Notes: generated by a model from the letters alone, not told the origin. A DNA stretch of 64,000 bases from Blastobasis lacticolella (GCA_905147135.1 LR990050.1:13018001-13082000), one strand, 5' to 3'. Counted from the first letter of the stretch, positions 1 to 11,755 are shown. Translations and numbers: made by a program.

Positions 1-471
1 GCATGTAATTTAAAATTAAGTGCCGCAATTTTTCAGTTCCAATTTTGGCCACCGGATCCGATAAGTTTGTGGCGCTGTACTAGGTATCGACCGCTTATTT
101 TGATCCTTGTCTGTCAACGAATCGCATTTAAACAACAAACCTGACATGAACAAACAATTCGTTGTTTTATCTTCATTTGCTTTCTCTTCTCTTTCTTTTT
201 CTAAATTTTTTCTTCTGGTATTTTCTGTTACTGTCAGACTTGGTTTGTAAAAATATGACAATTTGTTAAAGCATAAATACTTAGTAGTTAATTTGTTCAT
301 CAATGTTTGTGTCAATCATCTTGCATTAATCATCTTGCATCTGTAATTTTTCATACTATCATCTCTCCGGGTGACTGTTAGAGAAAGCTATAAAGCTTTA
401 AGACCGCCATTGTAGGTAACAGTGCATTAGGTTTTAAATAAATAAATTCTAATAAACATTAACCGTTCCAG

Positions 472-2186
472 TGCTGGCTGAACAAAGAGACTGGATCCCG
501 CTAATGGTGTGGCTGTCGATTTGTGGATTCTTCCGAGGGATGTGCCTCAGCAACTTCACTCTCACTATATCCGAATACTGTCCCCTGGAGAAGCTGCCTG
601 CGGCTTTCGGGCTGCATATGGTCAGCAAGGGAGTGTTCGTGGTGGCCATTGGGCCGTTAATCGGTAAGTATATGTTATGTACTAGCTTCTGTCTATGCTT
701 CAGTTGTATATTGTGGCCGAATCCCTTAGGAATTAGTATCATTTGAAATACTCGAGCCCGCATCACATAGCAGTGGACAGAGACTATCGAATAGCACAAG
801 TCACGATCCTACCGACCCTTCGAGGTGATTTTTTAATACTAACTCAAAGGGTACCCGGAATACTAACTCAAAGGTAACGCGAGGAGTTTTTTTTACTATT
901 TGACTAGCCAGGCATTTGACCGCCACCTCACCTGGTGGTAAGTGACGATGCGGCCGATGATGGAGCATGCCTGTCTAGGAACAGCCTATTTACTCTTGCC
1001 TTGAAGGCGTCTAGATTATAATGATCAGGAAACACACACGCGGCCGAGTGCGAGTGGCGGCGGGGGAGAGTCGGTGGCCGAGCGGTTAAGGTATCAGACT
1101 CGAAAGCGAGAACCGGGTTCGAATCCCGATAATCAAATTAGGTTGCCCTGGTAGCAGAGTCATGGAGGTCAGATGGCAGTCGCACCACTGTAATTGCCTG
1201 ATCTGCCAAATCCAGGACCATGGTCAAGGCGGACCCCGGGCCCTAATGCGCGAGAGCACAACCGGAACATTAACGCCAAGATGATAATATTGGTGAAAAT
1301 GCGGCTCGGACGAGGCAAGGATGTTTGATGTTTCACGAACGGGTGTCCAATGGGGCGAACACGACTAAAATTCTGTTAGGTGAAACGTTACTGATAACGA
1401 ACCGACAGACAACCTCGGATAACCCCTAAGGCAAGATTACGTATACTCAAATATCTTCTAAACTACTGATACAACATTAAAGAAACAAAGCTAATAATCG
1501 TCTCGATTAAATTGGCTTTCAAATAGACAAATCGGTCCATCTGTTCGGGAGCCACAGACAGACACAAGATATATACACAGATAAACATATGAAACTTGTA
1601 ACACCCATCTTTACCCGTCGGGGGTTAAAAAGTGATCTTTTATCAGAATGCGTCGTGCTATTGGTTAGAAATATAAGTCCAAAGTTCGATTATTGGCTAC
1701 CATATTATGACTTGGCCGCGTGGTGTCCGGCAGAATAGAATACCACCAACCCCTTATACTCGTGGGCGTCGTACAAGGCGATTAATGTTTTCGAGGTAAT
1801 ATCTAGTCTCCATAGACTGGAAAACGGGCAGCAGCTTTTTCCATGCAATCTCCAAGCCGCCTGTGTCAATCGCCAAGTGGAGATTATGGCAATGACCTCC
1901 CCTCTCGTGGGAGAGGTCCTAAGTCCTGCAGTAGACTGTTATGGGCTGTGATGAATATTCTGACGCTGTGTCTTCTCTGTCGTATCGCAATGTATTGAGG
2001 GTAAGATGAAGGAGGCCATGATTGAGGTATATTTTTTGTTTTGTTCCAGGTTATGTGAGAGACTTCACCGGCAGTTTTGCAATCTGCATCCACGTGCAGA
2101 ACGCCCTCATTATGTCTTGTGTCCTTGTTTGGGGCATCGAGTATCTCCTCGCGTTCACTCGCCGGCGCAAAGTGGTGCAAATTTAG
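472..2186 (+). CDS. MCT-like (SLC16) transporter, 3' end only (last two exons)
   Basis: Two exons are supported: 472-663 (acceptor AG at 470-471, donor GTAAGT at 664) and 2050-2186 (acceptor TTGTTCCAG, stop TAG). The split codon G|GT joins them in frame, giving ...VAIGPLIG-YVRDFTGSFAIC... and a C-terminus in RRRKVVQI. The two exons encode roughly the last three membrane segments of a 12-TM major-facilitator transporter. They match in phase, and nearly in length, the last two exons of the complete gene at 20904-45936 (192 versus 189 bp; both terminal exons 137 bp). The shared cores are an R-D pair near the start, PAA(F/L), and GPLIG/DPLIG. The SLC16 family carries lactate, pyruvate and other monocarboxylates with protons, or other small solutes; the substrate here is unknown. 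The 5' exons lie beyond the left edge. Confidence 0.85.
899..1035 (+). repeat. LINE 3'-end-like interspersed repeat fragment
   Basis: The stretch resembles a common lepidopteran LINE 3' tail: CGCCACCTCACCTGGTGG, then 'gcggccgatgatgg', 'agcctatttactcttgcc' and 'attataatgatcagg'. It lies in the last intron of the left-edge MCT gene, just before a SINE. Recognition is from memory of the family; there is no open frame and no second copy in the window. Confidence 0.45.
1068..1290 (+). repeat. tRNA-derived SINE, internally deleted copy
   Basis: The head is tRNA-like: an A-box-like GTGGCCGAGCGGTTAAG and a B-box-like GGTTCGAATCC. The tail is the conserved body (AGGTCAGATGGCAGTCGC... GCGGACCCCGGG) ending in TTAACGCCAAGATGAT. 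It lacks the middle section present in the full copy at 49733-50078. It should not be called a tRNA gene, because the tRNA fold does not close after the B box and the body continues as SINE. Confidence 0.8.
1495..1635 (+). repeat. Dispersed repeat with CAGACAGACAC motif
   Basis: This belongs to a lepidopteran repeat that reads 'atcggtccatctgttcgggag', then CAGACAGACACA, then 'acccgtcgggggttaaaaa'. Related pieces occur at 3790-3925 (inverted), 30285-30410 and 37065-37150. It has no coding capacity. Confidence 0.5.
1712..1957 (+). repeat. SINE-like repeat family B (GGCCGTGTGGTGTCCGG), copy 1
   Basis: About 245 bp starting GGCCGCGTGGTGTCCGGCAG, with a conserved core (AGGCGATTAATGTTTTCGAG, 'ggcagcagctttttcca', TAAGTCCTGCAGT) and ending GGGCTGTGATGA. 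Further copies lie at 53806-54066, 55808-56062 and 60409-60850. The copy at 60409 has a clean 12-bp target-site duplication, so the family moves by retrotransposition. No tRNA B box is evident; it may be a SINE or a severely 5'-truncated LINE tail. Confidence 0.75.
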
Positions 2187-3065
2187 TGTCTAATGCGGCA
2201 AAGCCTCGTTTTCAAGCAAACGGAGGTATGGACTTACAGACGTTATAACACTGCCAAGTTGCTAGTGAATATTTGCAGGGCGGTGACCTTTATATTATAG
2301 CTTAGTACAAATGTATTTGTTATACGAAGTACTAAATGAGGCGTCGGCGCCGCCCTTAGACCGTGATTTCTATCTCTCTATACAGTCACGAACCTTACTA
2401 AAGGTTCTCGTGCATTCATCAGGTATTAAAGTACAATTTTAAAACCAGTGGCGATCGATAATACACGAATAAGTGTAAAAATACAGGTAGTGCCTGTTTT
2501 TAGATAATATTTTGTAAATGTGTATCATAACTTTAAAAGAAGCAAGTGCAATTTGTGGAATATATTGACTTCTTACGAAATGTACTATGTATTTACTGTA
2601 AAATCGTGATTCATATACATATTATATCAACTAAATTAAGCAGTAAAATTGGCCACAAAATTAACATAGACATTAAAGAAAACAAGATCCCGTATTTAAT
2701 AGTAATAAGAGACAACCTGTTTTTTGAGCATGAAGAGTTTTATTATTCTAATGATCGAATTTTGTAACACCTTTAACATTTAGATTAGGCAATTAGGGTT
2801 GCCAGCCAAGCTTTATAATTATCACTGAGTTACACTAATTTGCATAATTTATCACAAATCTCTAGTAAAGGGAACTGCGATCCTATTTAATTCTTAAACT
2901 CCACGGCACTGTGATGTTATGGATGTGTTTTAAACGATTTTAATCAATTTATTTGACGTGGGTTAATTTATTAATTTTTGTTTCATTACCATTACCGGGT
3001 TTCGCTGGTGATATATATTCTGCTAATTTTGTGTATGTTATTCACAACCTTTTCTAATTCCGATT
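2187..3065. other. Intergenic AT-rich DNA, nothing recognised
   Basis: This lies downstream of the left-edge MCT gene. A 73-codon open frame at 2546-2767 has no recognisable domain and no splice context. Candidate 3' UTR sequence must lie here, but I see no convincing AATAAA close to the stop; an ATTAAA-like site occurs near 2427. Confidence 0.4.
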
Positions 3066-3310
3066 TTATTTTATACTACGTAGCGACAAACGAGCAGGTA
3101 GCCCACTTGATGGTAAGCGGTAACTGTCGCATCTACGATTCATGCATTTAGGTTGCAGGCAACAAAAATGCAGAACCGTAGGTGTGTGATGAAATGTCTC
3201 ACGCCGCATTGCGCTGGCTACCTTTCCCATGTTTGCCGGCAGAAATAGATTAGGCGGTTATACTCACCCAGGCGGATTCCTCAGGCTTGACGAACACAAG
3301 TAGGTACTTG
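3065..3310 (+). repeat. LINE 3'-tail-like interspersed repeat
   Basis: The sequence contains 'gcgacaaacgagcagg', 'cccacttgatggtaagcgg' and a long degenerate body ending 'gacgaacacaag'. A second, partial copy with 'cagcccatctcatggtaagc' and GGTAACTGTAGCCC lies at 56725-56800. The shared 'gatggtaagcggtaactgt' phrase supports a family. No open frame survives. Confidence 0.5.
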
Positions 3311-3789
3311 GCAACCCTAATAGTAGAATTGTGTTTGAATGAAATGTTAGGGATGTGAATAAACCACATACGAGACCTATAAACTTGTCTATTCGTTTAT
3401 TGGCCTACTGTTTATTTTTGTTTATTTGTATCTTCTCTCATAGTTACCAAACGCATTTATGGTTTAAACTTTAGATATATTCACGTGTTTGGTGATTGAC
3501 TTTATAGACTAAATTAGTTTCATAAAAATATCTTATTTTCCCCTTTAATTTGAATCCGCCAAATATTTCCAAAGTTATATACAATGTATTTAAAATGTTT
3601 TCATCAGACATATTATCGGGTTAGCTACCACGGTTAGTATTGTTTTTAATTATTTATTGGTAACAAACCCGGTCTTAAAACGTCAAAAGTGAAGGTGGTC
3701 ATTTGAAATGTGGAAATATGTAAGTACTGCCAATGATTATGTGAACATCCACAGACATTCCGAGGCATTGTACCAGAAATGCAAATTAC

Positions 3790-3930
3790 TGTATTTTTGA
3801 CCCCCGACGATAAAAGAGGGGACTTTGATGTACATATCTGTGGCTTTGTGTATCTGTGTGTCTGTCTGCAGCTCCCAAACGGATATACCGATTTCGATGC
3901 GGTTTTCTCTATTTGAAACCCAGTTTAATA
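3790..3930 (-). repeat. Dispersed CAGACAGACAC repeat, inverted copy
   Basis: This is the inverted form of the repeat at 1495-1635: TTGACCCCCGACG, then GTGTGTCTGTCTGCAG, then 'ctcccaaacggatataccg'. Confidence 0.5.
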
Positions 3931-3959
3931 GAGATAGTTCTTAGCTGTTTCATTAAAAT

Positions 3960-6900
3960 CAGTTCAGTAGTTTAAATTTTTTTTAAGTATAAACTTGGTC
4001 AGGGGTTGTGCGTCTTTTATGTCGGCTAGGCTATAAATTCACAATTTACCAGACACATTAAAGACTAGGCAGCTAGACTTGCAATCGGTCAGTTCAGTAA
4101 AAGCCCAGAACAGATTTAGACTCGTAATTTTAGGCATTTAGAAGAGACAAGTCGACAATGCGTAAACATTGTCTAAAAGCTTGGTGTTCTATTATGAGCT
4201 TGGATTGTAATGTGTGATTTATACAAGTGTAAAATGGAATAGTATAGTTTTAAAGTGATATTGTTTGAAGTACTGCGAAAATATACTTAGAAGACAACAT
4301 CGCAAGGGCTCAAAGTATTTATATAGTCGCGATGTTTTCTAATCCAATGAACATTGACGCATTTAGCGAAGAAGTGTACAGGTACATACAGTAATCGTAT
4401 TCGAATGGGCATCATATTATTCCCATCTCTTGCAAGAGAACGACGTTTAAATAAGTTTAAAACATCATTTTACTAACTTAGTAATAATATTTTTAGATGG
4501 CTGTTTGTAGTTACGATATATTTTGTGGACATGTATTTTTAGAGTTATCAATTTGGTCTCTCGAAACGTGACTTGTTTGAGAAAGTACAATATGTACGAT
4601 GTTTGTTCCCTTTGGTGCTTGTATAAAACAAGTGTTGTAATTACAAGTACAGTAGGCAGTAAGAGAAAGTAGTTACGGATGGATGTAGTATAGTTTATAC
4701 TCATTTTAGACCTCAAATAGTTTTGTTTGATTTAAAGATTTTATATGAGATCATGAAATTTTTAGTACTTATATTTTTAACAATTTATTTATTTTAAACA
4801 ATTAATATGAAAGTATAGAACTTTCAGACGAAATCTATAAAGCTTTTCGTCAAATAAATTGTAAAGATTTAACTAATAACGAGTTGTAATTTTTGATAAT
4901 TGAAGCTAAAATGAAGGCAAAAAATTATTACAATAGGTAGCATCTTCAAACAGTGTTTTATATCTACATCTCTTTAGAAAGCAATTTTTATGACTTAATT
5001 TTGATCAATGTGGTGTTGATTATTTTACATTGTTTTCTTTGATCAGAGACGTTCTTCGAACTATTTCTACGTTAAAAATAATAGTTTCGATATAAAGTTT
5101 TACGTAGTGCGTTTTCCTAATGGGTGCTAGAATGTTTTCTACTTCTTATTGTAGTTTGTACTATAATCAAATATATCATATAGATTTTTCGAGACCCTTT
5201 AAATTACAAGAAAAGACTAAACTTCTTATTCAAGAAATTGATCGCGTAAAAGACGAACTTAAAAAAAATTGTTAACCTGTCTTCCAGAACTACTTAATAA
5301 TATGCTGTTGATGGTGTCAGCAACACCCTTATATCATCATATTATATCTGTAAATCATATAAAATGTGGACTTAACCTATCCAGATTGTATAGCTAGTGT
5401 CAAATAAGAAGAGACTTGGCGGGTCACGTGGTTCGACTTGGCTGCATAGGATTCCCTGCGCGAAATCCCCTTCACTGCCATTTGACCAGTCTCTTCATTC
5501 GTGACGCGGGTTATACTTACAATGGCAAACATTGTAAGGTTTAATACATTATTTAAATCAATATCTATAAAAACCTACCTGTATCTGTAAAATTGTACTT
5601 AAACCGTTACGTCACAACGTCTATATTAATATCTATAGTTTGCTATTCCTGCATGCCGGCGAGATCCCGGCCAAATGCGGGATACTTATTGTATGTACTT
5701 ATCAGTTACAATATACCTACTTACTTAGCGAAGAAATATGTATGTCAGATGGCAATAGAATTAATATAAAAGATTGATCGAATAGATAATGTATACTTAA
5801 GTACTTAAAATATCAATCTAAAAGGTGTCTCAGCAAGTAGTTACGGTAAATTCTGTTATATCTATTATTTAACAGTCATATTATATCATACATTATATAA
5901 TATATTATCAGCTGAGATATCCAGCCACCTTCTCTACAAAATGTATTTGACAACAGTGCAATGGTGGCCATAATCATCAAAATTATATAAATGTAATTGC
6001 TGCCTCAGTAAGTGCCACCAGGAAAGAAAAAAACATTAAATTAATATACTTCCATTCATTTTTTAAATTCAAGTCCTTGCTGAGTCACTCATTATATAAC
6101 GTACTTATTTACCTATATATTAACCAACAATTTGTTATCTTTAAAGTTTTTAAATAACTTGAAGACGGCTATTTTTTAAGAATTGTTATATTTGTAATGG
6201 TAAAAGGTACACGCCTTTCTTTTTCTTTCTTATTTTAGAGAAATTGTTGAGAATATTGTTTACTTATGTAGTTGAAATGAAATAATGTGTGTGCCAACCT
6301 ATGTACCTATAATTTGATCGTGATGTATGCACATGAAGCTTGCCATTATGCATGTTTTTGAAGACCCTACTTATTACTGCGGGCACAATTATTGTTTATC
6401 TAACGTTCATGACAAAATCTTTGACGAACCCGAATTTTTAATAAACTAAAGGTTTACCTTAGTTCAAACGACGCTTATGAAAATATTCAATATGGAAATA
6501 TTAGCATGACAAATTTATTTTTTATTTTTTAATGTTTTGAGTATGTTTGTTTGTTGGAAAATGCTTCCTTAGCATGATGTAAATAGTGATGTTTTCGTGA
6601 GATTTCTTTATTGAAAATTTCACGTCCATTTAAATATACAAATTAATAAAAGGCATTTTGTGTTAATGGTTATATAAAAGGTTATGGTAATTTTTTGGCT
6701 TATGACGATTTCCATATTGTCTACATATATATTTTTTATAGAAAAAAAAACATAACCTTTTCTTAATTATTCCTATAGGTAACTGTTAATAACGAAGCGA
6801 TGTAGATGTTTTTTTAATTAAATGGAGAAAGATTGCCCAATGTTTTTGAAATAAAATCTTCATCTCGTTCATCTTCATTACAACACATGTTTTATTAAGT

Positions 6901-7415
6901 TCAGTGAAGTTCTTCCATTATGACGGCACGTTTGTCTCATAAAAATGAGACTAATACCTAATTCTAACATACCTAATTAATTTAATCATGTTACACGTGT
7001 ACGTATTATTTTTAATCTGCCTTTGTATTTTCGTACTAAGTATATGTACCTATACAGTGAAATTTATGTAAATCAATGAAAAAGATGAAACATTAAAAAA
7101 TAATGCGCGGTTACCAAAACATTTGTTTTATTGCAATTGTCTTTCGTATATGATAGAAAGATGGAATAACTCCCACACTGGTGTTGAGAAACGTTTGCAA
7201 ATATTTAGAAACATTTGTGAACACATATAAACATTATTCGAGCAAATACAAAAGTCTGCATACAAAATTAAGAAAAAAATGGGTTTTCGTCTTTAGACAT
7301 CGGTCTGGAAACGGTGGAAACAGTTCGCAATTGTTTCCAATAGTTACAAACAGTTTGAAATTTGAAAACAAATAAACTTATCAACAGTTGCATGTTACAC
7401 GTACGGGAGTACACA
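3960..7415. other. AT-rich intergenic DNA, no gene seen
   Basis: About 3.4 kb of AT-rich sequence. The open frames at 4465-4716 (-) and 7181-7375 (+) are low-complexity in composition and match no family I know. I see no LINE reverse-transcriptase motif, no LTR and no tRNA. Short tandem AT repeats occur around 5878-5905. Confidence 0.4.
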
Positions 7416-7475
7416 AAGAGATTGGAAAGATAGCTACCTTCTTGAGCATGAAGGTAGCTAACTTTTCAATCTCTT
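7416..7475 (+). other. 60-bp near-perfect hairpin (miRNA-like or MITE-like)
   Basis: Arms 7416-7441 and 7450-7475 are inverted complements at 24 of 26 positions, around an 8-nt loop (TTGAGCAT). The size, single mismatches and small loop fit a pre-miRNA, but also a tiny foldback element. No flanking direct repeat is clear. The mature-arm sequence was not recognised. Confidence 0.5.
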
Positions 7476-7611
7476 AGGTAGGTAAGTACAGAATTATACG
7501 AGGACCGATTTTACAGTTATTTACTGCCTGCCTGTTAAAAGTTTGCGGTAACTTTGATTATAAATTTCGCGGGGGTAATATAGGGTAGTAATAGTTACCT
7601 GATCAAGACTA

Positions 7612-7692
7612 GTAATACGGACCCCGGGCCCTGACTTGCCGCGCGGGAGCTCAGCCGAGAGACATGACACCGAGATGATGATGATGATGAGT
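7612..7692 (+). repeat. tRNA-SINE tail fragment with GATGAT microsatellite
   Basis: GCGGACCCCGGG-type tail ('acggaccccgggccctgac'), then 'agacatgacaccgagatg' and (ATG)n. It matches the 3' tails of the SINEs at 1068 and 49733. The head is missing. Confidence 0.6.
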
Positions 7693-8103
7693 AGTTACTT
7701 GATCTACTAAATCCTGGATCTGGCAAATAAATATATAAATGGTCCATACAGGACACGTGATGACTTTCCACAAGAATAAACTTAGAACTAATCAGATTAA
7801 GATTAAAAAAAGGAAGAGTGAAAACTAAATACAAGTCTGAGAGATTGAGTTAGTCTGTTTTACAGTGCGAGACGCCGACAAGAATTATGACGAACTATCG
7901 TGGCGTTTGCATGCCGCCATATTGAAATTGCACGTTTTCAATTTTCCTTTCAACAAATTTTGAAATTTTTATCTGGAAGAAAGCTCGAGTTATACCGTTG
8001 TCTAAAGTAAGTTATCCTCCTATCCTATCCTAACTTAAGTTATCGGGGTTCCGTCCTTTCCATAGCACTGTTGGAGCATTACTGAGGGTCACCGACATTC
8101 GCT

Positions 8104-8690
8104 ATGCAATGGATAATCCAGCTTTCCGTTATTGCTCTGTTGGACTTCAGCAATGCCTTCAACTCCGTTGTTTTCGATGTCTTATTTGGTATTCTTTCTT
8201 CCAATGGTATATCTTCTCAGGCTTGTAAATGGTTCAGCTCTTACCTGCATGGTCGTCAGCAATGTATTAGAACTGATGATGGAACTTCGGATTGGATGGA
8301 TCTTACTGCTGGTGTACCACAGGGTGGGGTGCTCTCTCCGCTTTTGTTTTTAATTTTCATAAATGAAATTATGAAGGTTATATATCCTCGTCTTTTCACC
8401 TATACGCAGATGATTTACAATTCCCTTTTTTGCTCCTGATGTTGACCAGGTTCTTGCCTCAATAAATACGGGGGTTTTAACGGGGGGTCGGCAACGCGTG
8501 GGTGATGCCCCTGGTATTGCAAACATCTATAGGCTACGGCGACTGCTTACTATCAGGCAGGCCGCAAGCTTGTTTGCCACCTTAGTGGTATAAAAAGAAA
8601 AATACGGATCTCTGTGCGATATCGGAGTGGGCGAGAGCTTATGTATTGCTTGTTAACCCTATAAAATCTCAAGCTATAATTGTTGGTAGT
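8104..8690 (+). pseudogene. Broken non-LTR reverse transcriptase (jockey/CR1-type), interrupted
   Basis: This is a LINE RT core. LDFSNAFNSV (RT motif A with one catalytic Asp), AGVPQGGVLSPLLF (motif B) and, after a +1 frameshift at about 8395, HLYADDLQF (motif C, YADD) are readable. The frame continues after an inserted repeat (8461-8600) as ISEWARAY...NPIKSQAIIVGSGRM. Frameshifts and the inserted LINE tail make it dead. It normally copies LINE RNA at a nicked target. Confidence 0.85.
8461..8600 (+). repeat. LINE 3'-end repeat inserted in the RT relic
   Basis: The sequence 'ggggtcggcaacgcgtggg', 'ggtattgcaaacatctatagg', 'cgactgcttactatcaggc', 'ttgtttgccaccttagtgg', TATAAAAA is a family tail. 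An inverted second copy lies at 19594-19735. Each ends in an A-run, as expected of LINE 3' ends. Confidence 0.65.
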
Positions 8691-9062
8691 GGTAGAATGC
8701 GGGATTGCTTAAGTATTTGCAACTGAAGCAACTGCTTTGAAGTGAAGTCCCGCCTTCCGCCGTAACCTTCGAGAGGATACCAAGTTCCTTGGCTGCAATT
8801 TTTGCTTTGGATTCGATGTACTGTCCAAAGTTGAGATTGGTTAATAGCTGACATCAAGGACCTATAGGTTGTCGGTAATCTAAACGGGTACATTCCTGAA
8901 AGTCAGAGCTAGATGGAATGGACTCCGTTTGGCGGAAATCAAACACGCCTGTGTTTTGGTTAAATCCCACTAGATTGGCTTCGTCCCAATCGGAGACTGC
9001 TTTGAGAGCTTCGTTCAAACGCCAAATAATGGCCTCGCGGCAGAATATCTCGGCAATATAGC
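8690..9062 (-). pseudogene. Jockey-like LINE ORF2 fragment
   Basis: On the minus strand the decayed frame reads ...LNEALKAVSDWDEANLVGFN..., then NFGQYIESKAKIAAKELG and LSKV. This matches the post-YADD thumb region of the jockey LINE at 58510-59745 ([16 protein letters not shown] and following). It has frameshifts and no catalytic motif, and it abuts the oppositely oriented RT relic, so the two are nested or collided insertions. Confidence 0.65.
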
Positions 9063-9224
9063 CTGTAGGACAAATAAATAATTTGCTAGAGAGATAGAGC
9101 TAGATCAGGGGTGGCCAAACTTTTTACTAGTGGCCTACAATATTTCTATCAGCCGATTGCAGTTTACAAGAGAGATTTCAACATTTTTATGATAGGTTTG
9201 TACTTTTATGGCGGATAAGATTTA

Positions 9225-9425
9225 CGAGACTCATCTGCCCTTGATTGGTCACATGTTGCGTATGCCCCAGGGCATACGCAACATGTGACCGGTACCTGTC
9301 AGGCAAGATTCGGGAAGCTCAAAAAGCGATGGATTGATAGCGGCGAAGCAGATCCAAGAGTAACGGCTTGAGACGCGAGGATGCCCTAGAACGGGCGATG
9401 TGGAGAAGAGAAAGAGTACAAAAGA
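9225..9425 (+). pseudogene. RTE-type LINE C-terminal fragment with foldback
   Basis: The frame reads GHMLRMPQG, later KKRWIDS and then DARMP, the typical end of RTE reverse-transcriptase ORFs (compare 28400-28600). Bases 9247-9290 form a perfect 44-bp palindrome (21-bp arms, CA centre) inside the coding relic. Confidence 0.65.
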
Positions 9426-9655
9426 GCTGTACGCTATTAAATGCTACTTAACTAATGTAACGCGAAAATCACGCTAATATGCCGTGCATAAACTGATATC
9501 CCTGTTTGTGGTGTTGTTGATTAAGCACTAAAAAATGTTATTAAGCGCTCCATAGGCCTATTTAAGTTGAAATATGTCTTGTTTTTATCTGTAGGGGAAA
9601 TTATTGAGTTTGAAAAAAAGTGACAAAGTAATTAGGTAATTATTTACTAATTAGG

Positions 9656-9703
9656 TACTTATTTATTAGGTAGGTAGGTACCTACCTACCTAATAAATAA
9701 GTA
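9656..9703. repeat. 48-bp perfect palindrome centred on GGTACC
   Basis: Perfect inverted repeat with arms built of ACTTATTTATTAGG and (TAGG)n. Weaker pairing extends to about 9638-9718. It could be a foldback element or an expansion of the (CCTA)n/(GGTA)n microsatellite common elsewhere in this window. Confidence 0.8.
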
Positions 9704-10308
9704 ATTATTAATTAGTAAGTAGTAACCTACAATAAAGAATGCTGATCACTCCTCTGTGGATACTGTCGTTGGTTACATATTAGATTACTCATATTTAAGT
9801 CAACTATGCTACATATCCTTTTTATGTAACTGTTTTGTGTCCCAAATAAGTAAAATAAAAAAGAAGAGTAGTCACAGTTAACCGCTTGGATGTACCTACA
9901 CATCTACAACCCGCTGTAGTGGGATTTATTGGCACAATAATTCAGTTTAAATCTTTATTTTAAAATATTGTGATTTTTATAATTGTCTATATTTATTTTA
10001 TTTTATTCTCGCCGGCTTAGTGTAGTCGAATTCGCAAAAAGTTTGAACGTAATTCGTGTAGGTAATTCTAATTTTTTATGGAATAATTAGAAGACATTAA
10101 TCAAAGTTTCCTCTGAGTTAGCACCATTCCTGTTATGTGCGGAACATCGTTTGATGTTAGGTATTAACATTACATAAAGTCTAATTATTTTGAAATCTTA
10201 TTAATAACGAATTGTGGTAAGTTTAGATATCCCTTTAGTGTGAGGTGTATAAAATACTAATAACATACCTATCTATTATTTTTAATTTGCGGCTCAAGGG
10301 AACTTATT

Positions 10309-10342
10309 ACTTATTATGAGTTAGTGCAAACTCATAATAAGT
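10309..10342. repeat. Small hairpin, 14-bp arms
   Basis: Perfect 14-bp arms (ACTTATTATGAGTT and its complement) around a 6-nt loop in AT-rich DNA. No coding context. Confidence 0.6.
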
Positions 10343-10402
10343 TTTTAAAGCACTCAACTTACGACACTGCGGCAGAGCCGATCTTAGAGACAGCTAGACA
10401 GC

Positions 10403-10536
10403 TGATACTAATACCTACGTGATATAAAATAAAGTCGCTTTCAGATGCGGAAGATGTAGTCGGACTACGACCAAGGTCGGCTCGTTCGCGCTTCCGAAAA
10501 GCGACTATATTTTATATCACGTAGGGATTAGTATCA
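10403..10536. mobile_element. MITE, 134 bp with ~38-bp terminal inverted repeats
   Basis: The left end starts TGATACTAATACCTACGTGA and the right end is its inverse with three mismatches, followed inward by GATATAAAATA and GTCGCTTT on both sides. The interior is GC-rich with a second inner inverted pair (GCGGAAG...CTTCCG). It carries no ORF. A flanking target duplication is not certain. Confidence 0.75.
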
Positions 10537-11039
10537 ACTGCCTAGGTGCAGCCTCTTCAAATGGCCGTAGACAAGTTGAGACAAGGTAGACGTTGGTTGA
10601 CACTACGATAGCTCTATGAAGTGAAACAAACATTGAAGTGTATTTCATCAAAGTAAAAAGGTTTGAATATTTACAATAAAAATCTTTTAAAATACACACA
10701 CGTCTTTTCCTTATTCACGAATCACTGTCTTTTTGTGAAAAGCTCATGAAAATCCATTCAGTACTTTTAGAGTTTATCGCGAACAGACAGACAGACGGAC
10801 GCGATGTGGAACTTTGCTTTACTTAATGTAGTGATATTTATTACCAACTTACCCAGATACAAATTTCTATGAAAACAATACAAACTTACTAATTCCAATG
10901 AAAACAATCGACACATTTACTCGACCATGCTTTGCTTGTTTAACATAATAAATTGGATATTTGCTTTGCTATGGATTTGTATGTACAGATGGTTTGGAGA
11001 CAATATTTGCACATCGTTAGGACGTGCTGCAAACAGTAA

Positions 11040-11165
11040 TATCGTAAGTTGATAGGCGGACACCGTTATTTTACCACGTCCAGACGGGGCGAGTTCGCGG
11101 CGAGTTTCACGCTGAGCGTGTAAATGAAATTTATTGGTGTCCAGCGTCGCGCGACAAGTCCGCTA
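11040..11165. repeat. Possible short inverted-repeat element
   Basis: GCGGACACC near 11048 faces GGTGTCC near 11140. The interior holds a CACGCTGAGCGTG palindrome and GC-rich sequence that contrasts with the AT-rich surroundings. The arms are short and imperfect, so this is tentative. Confidence 0.3.
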
Positions 11166-11755
11166 ATTTACAATTGAATCCCAAAAGCAGCTCAAGAGTC
11201 GTCAAAAGTCGGGCTTTCTTTGTGCCCTTACAGTAGGACTCCTTACATTGGGCAGCACGCTTCCTTGTGCAAATTATAACAGGTTGATATCATTGTTTGA
11301 TTACTTCAATTGGCTTTATAAAGAGAACATTGAACTCGTGATCGTGTACCTACTTGTAAATGAATAGTTAATGTTCAATCTCTTTTTTTCAGATTTGTTT
11401 GTTATTATATGTACAAATTTGAGTAACGTAGGTACCTCATAGGTAGTGATATATAAATATGTATGCTGTGTCTACTTCAAGAAGGATGTACCTACTTACT
11501 AAAAGAGCATTTACAATCAGAAAATATTCCTCGTAAAACACATTCCCCAACGCGCATACGTGACGACAACGCTTATATTTTGTCAGTTTATTGCCGCTTG
11601 CCGCTTCTATGGCGTAATTGCTCTATAGAGCTCTATAATTGCTATAGCAATTACTACAATACTAGAAAATGTATGTTCCATATAAAAATGCTAATTATTT
11701 TACAGGGTGCAAATATAAAGGAAACCAACTTAATATGATTGTAATAATTTTGCAG

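Noticed and set aside
1068..1135. Possible tRNA-Ser gene with clear A and B boxes
   Set aside because: The sequence after the B box does not complete an acceptor stem and continues into a SINE body shared with other copies.
2546..2767. 73-aa open frame downstream of the left MCT gene
   Set aside because: AT-rich composition, no domain, no splice or conservation signal.
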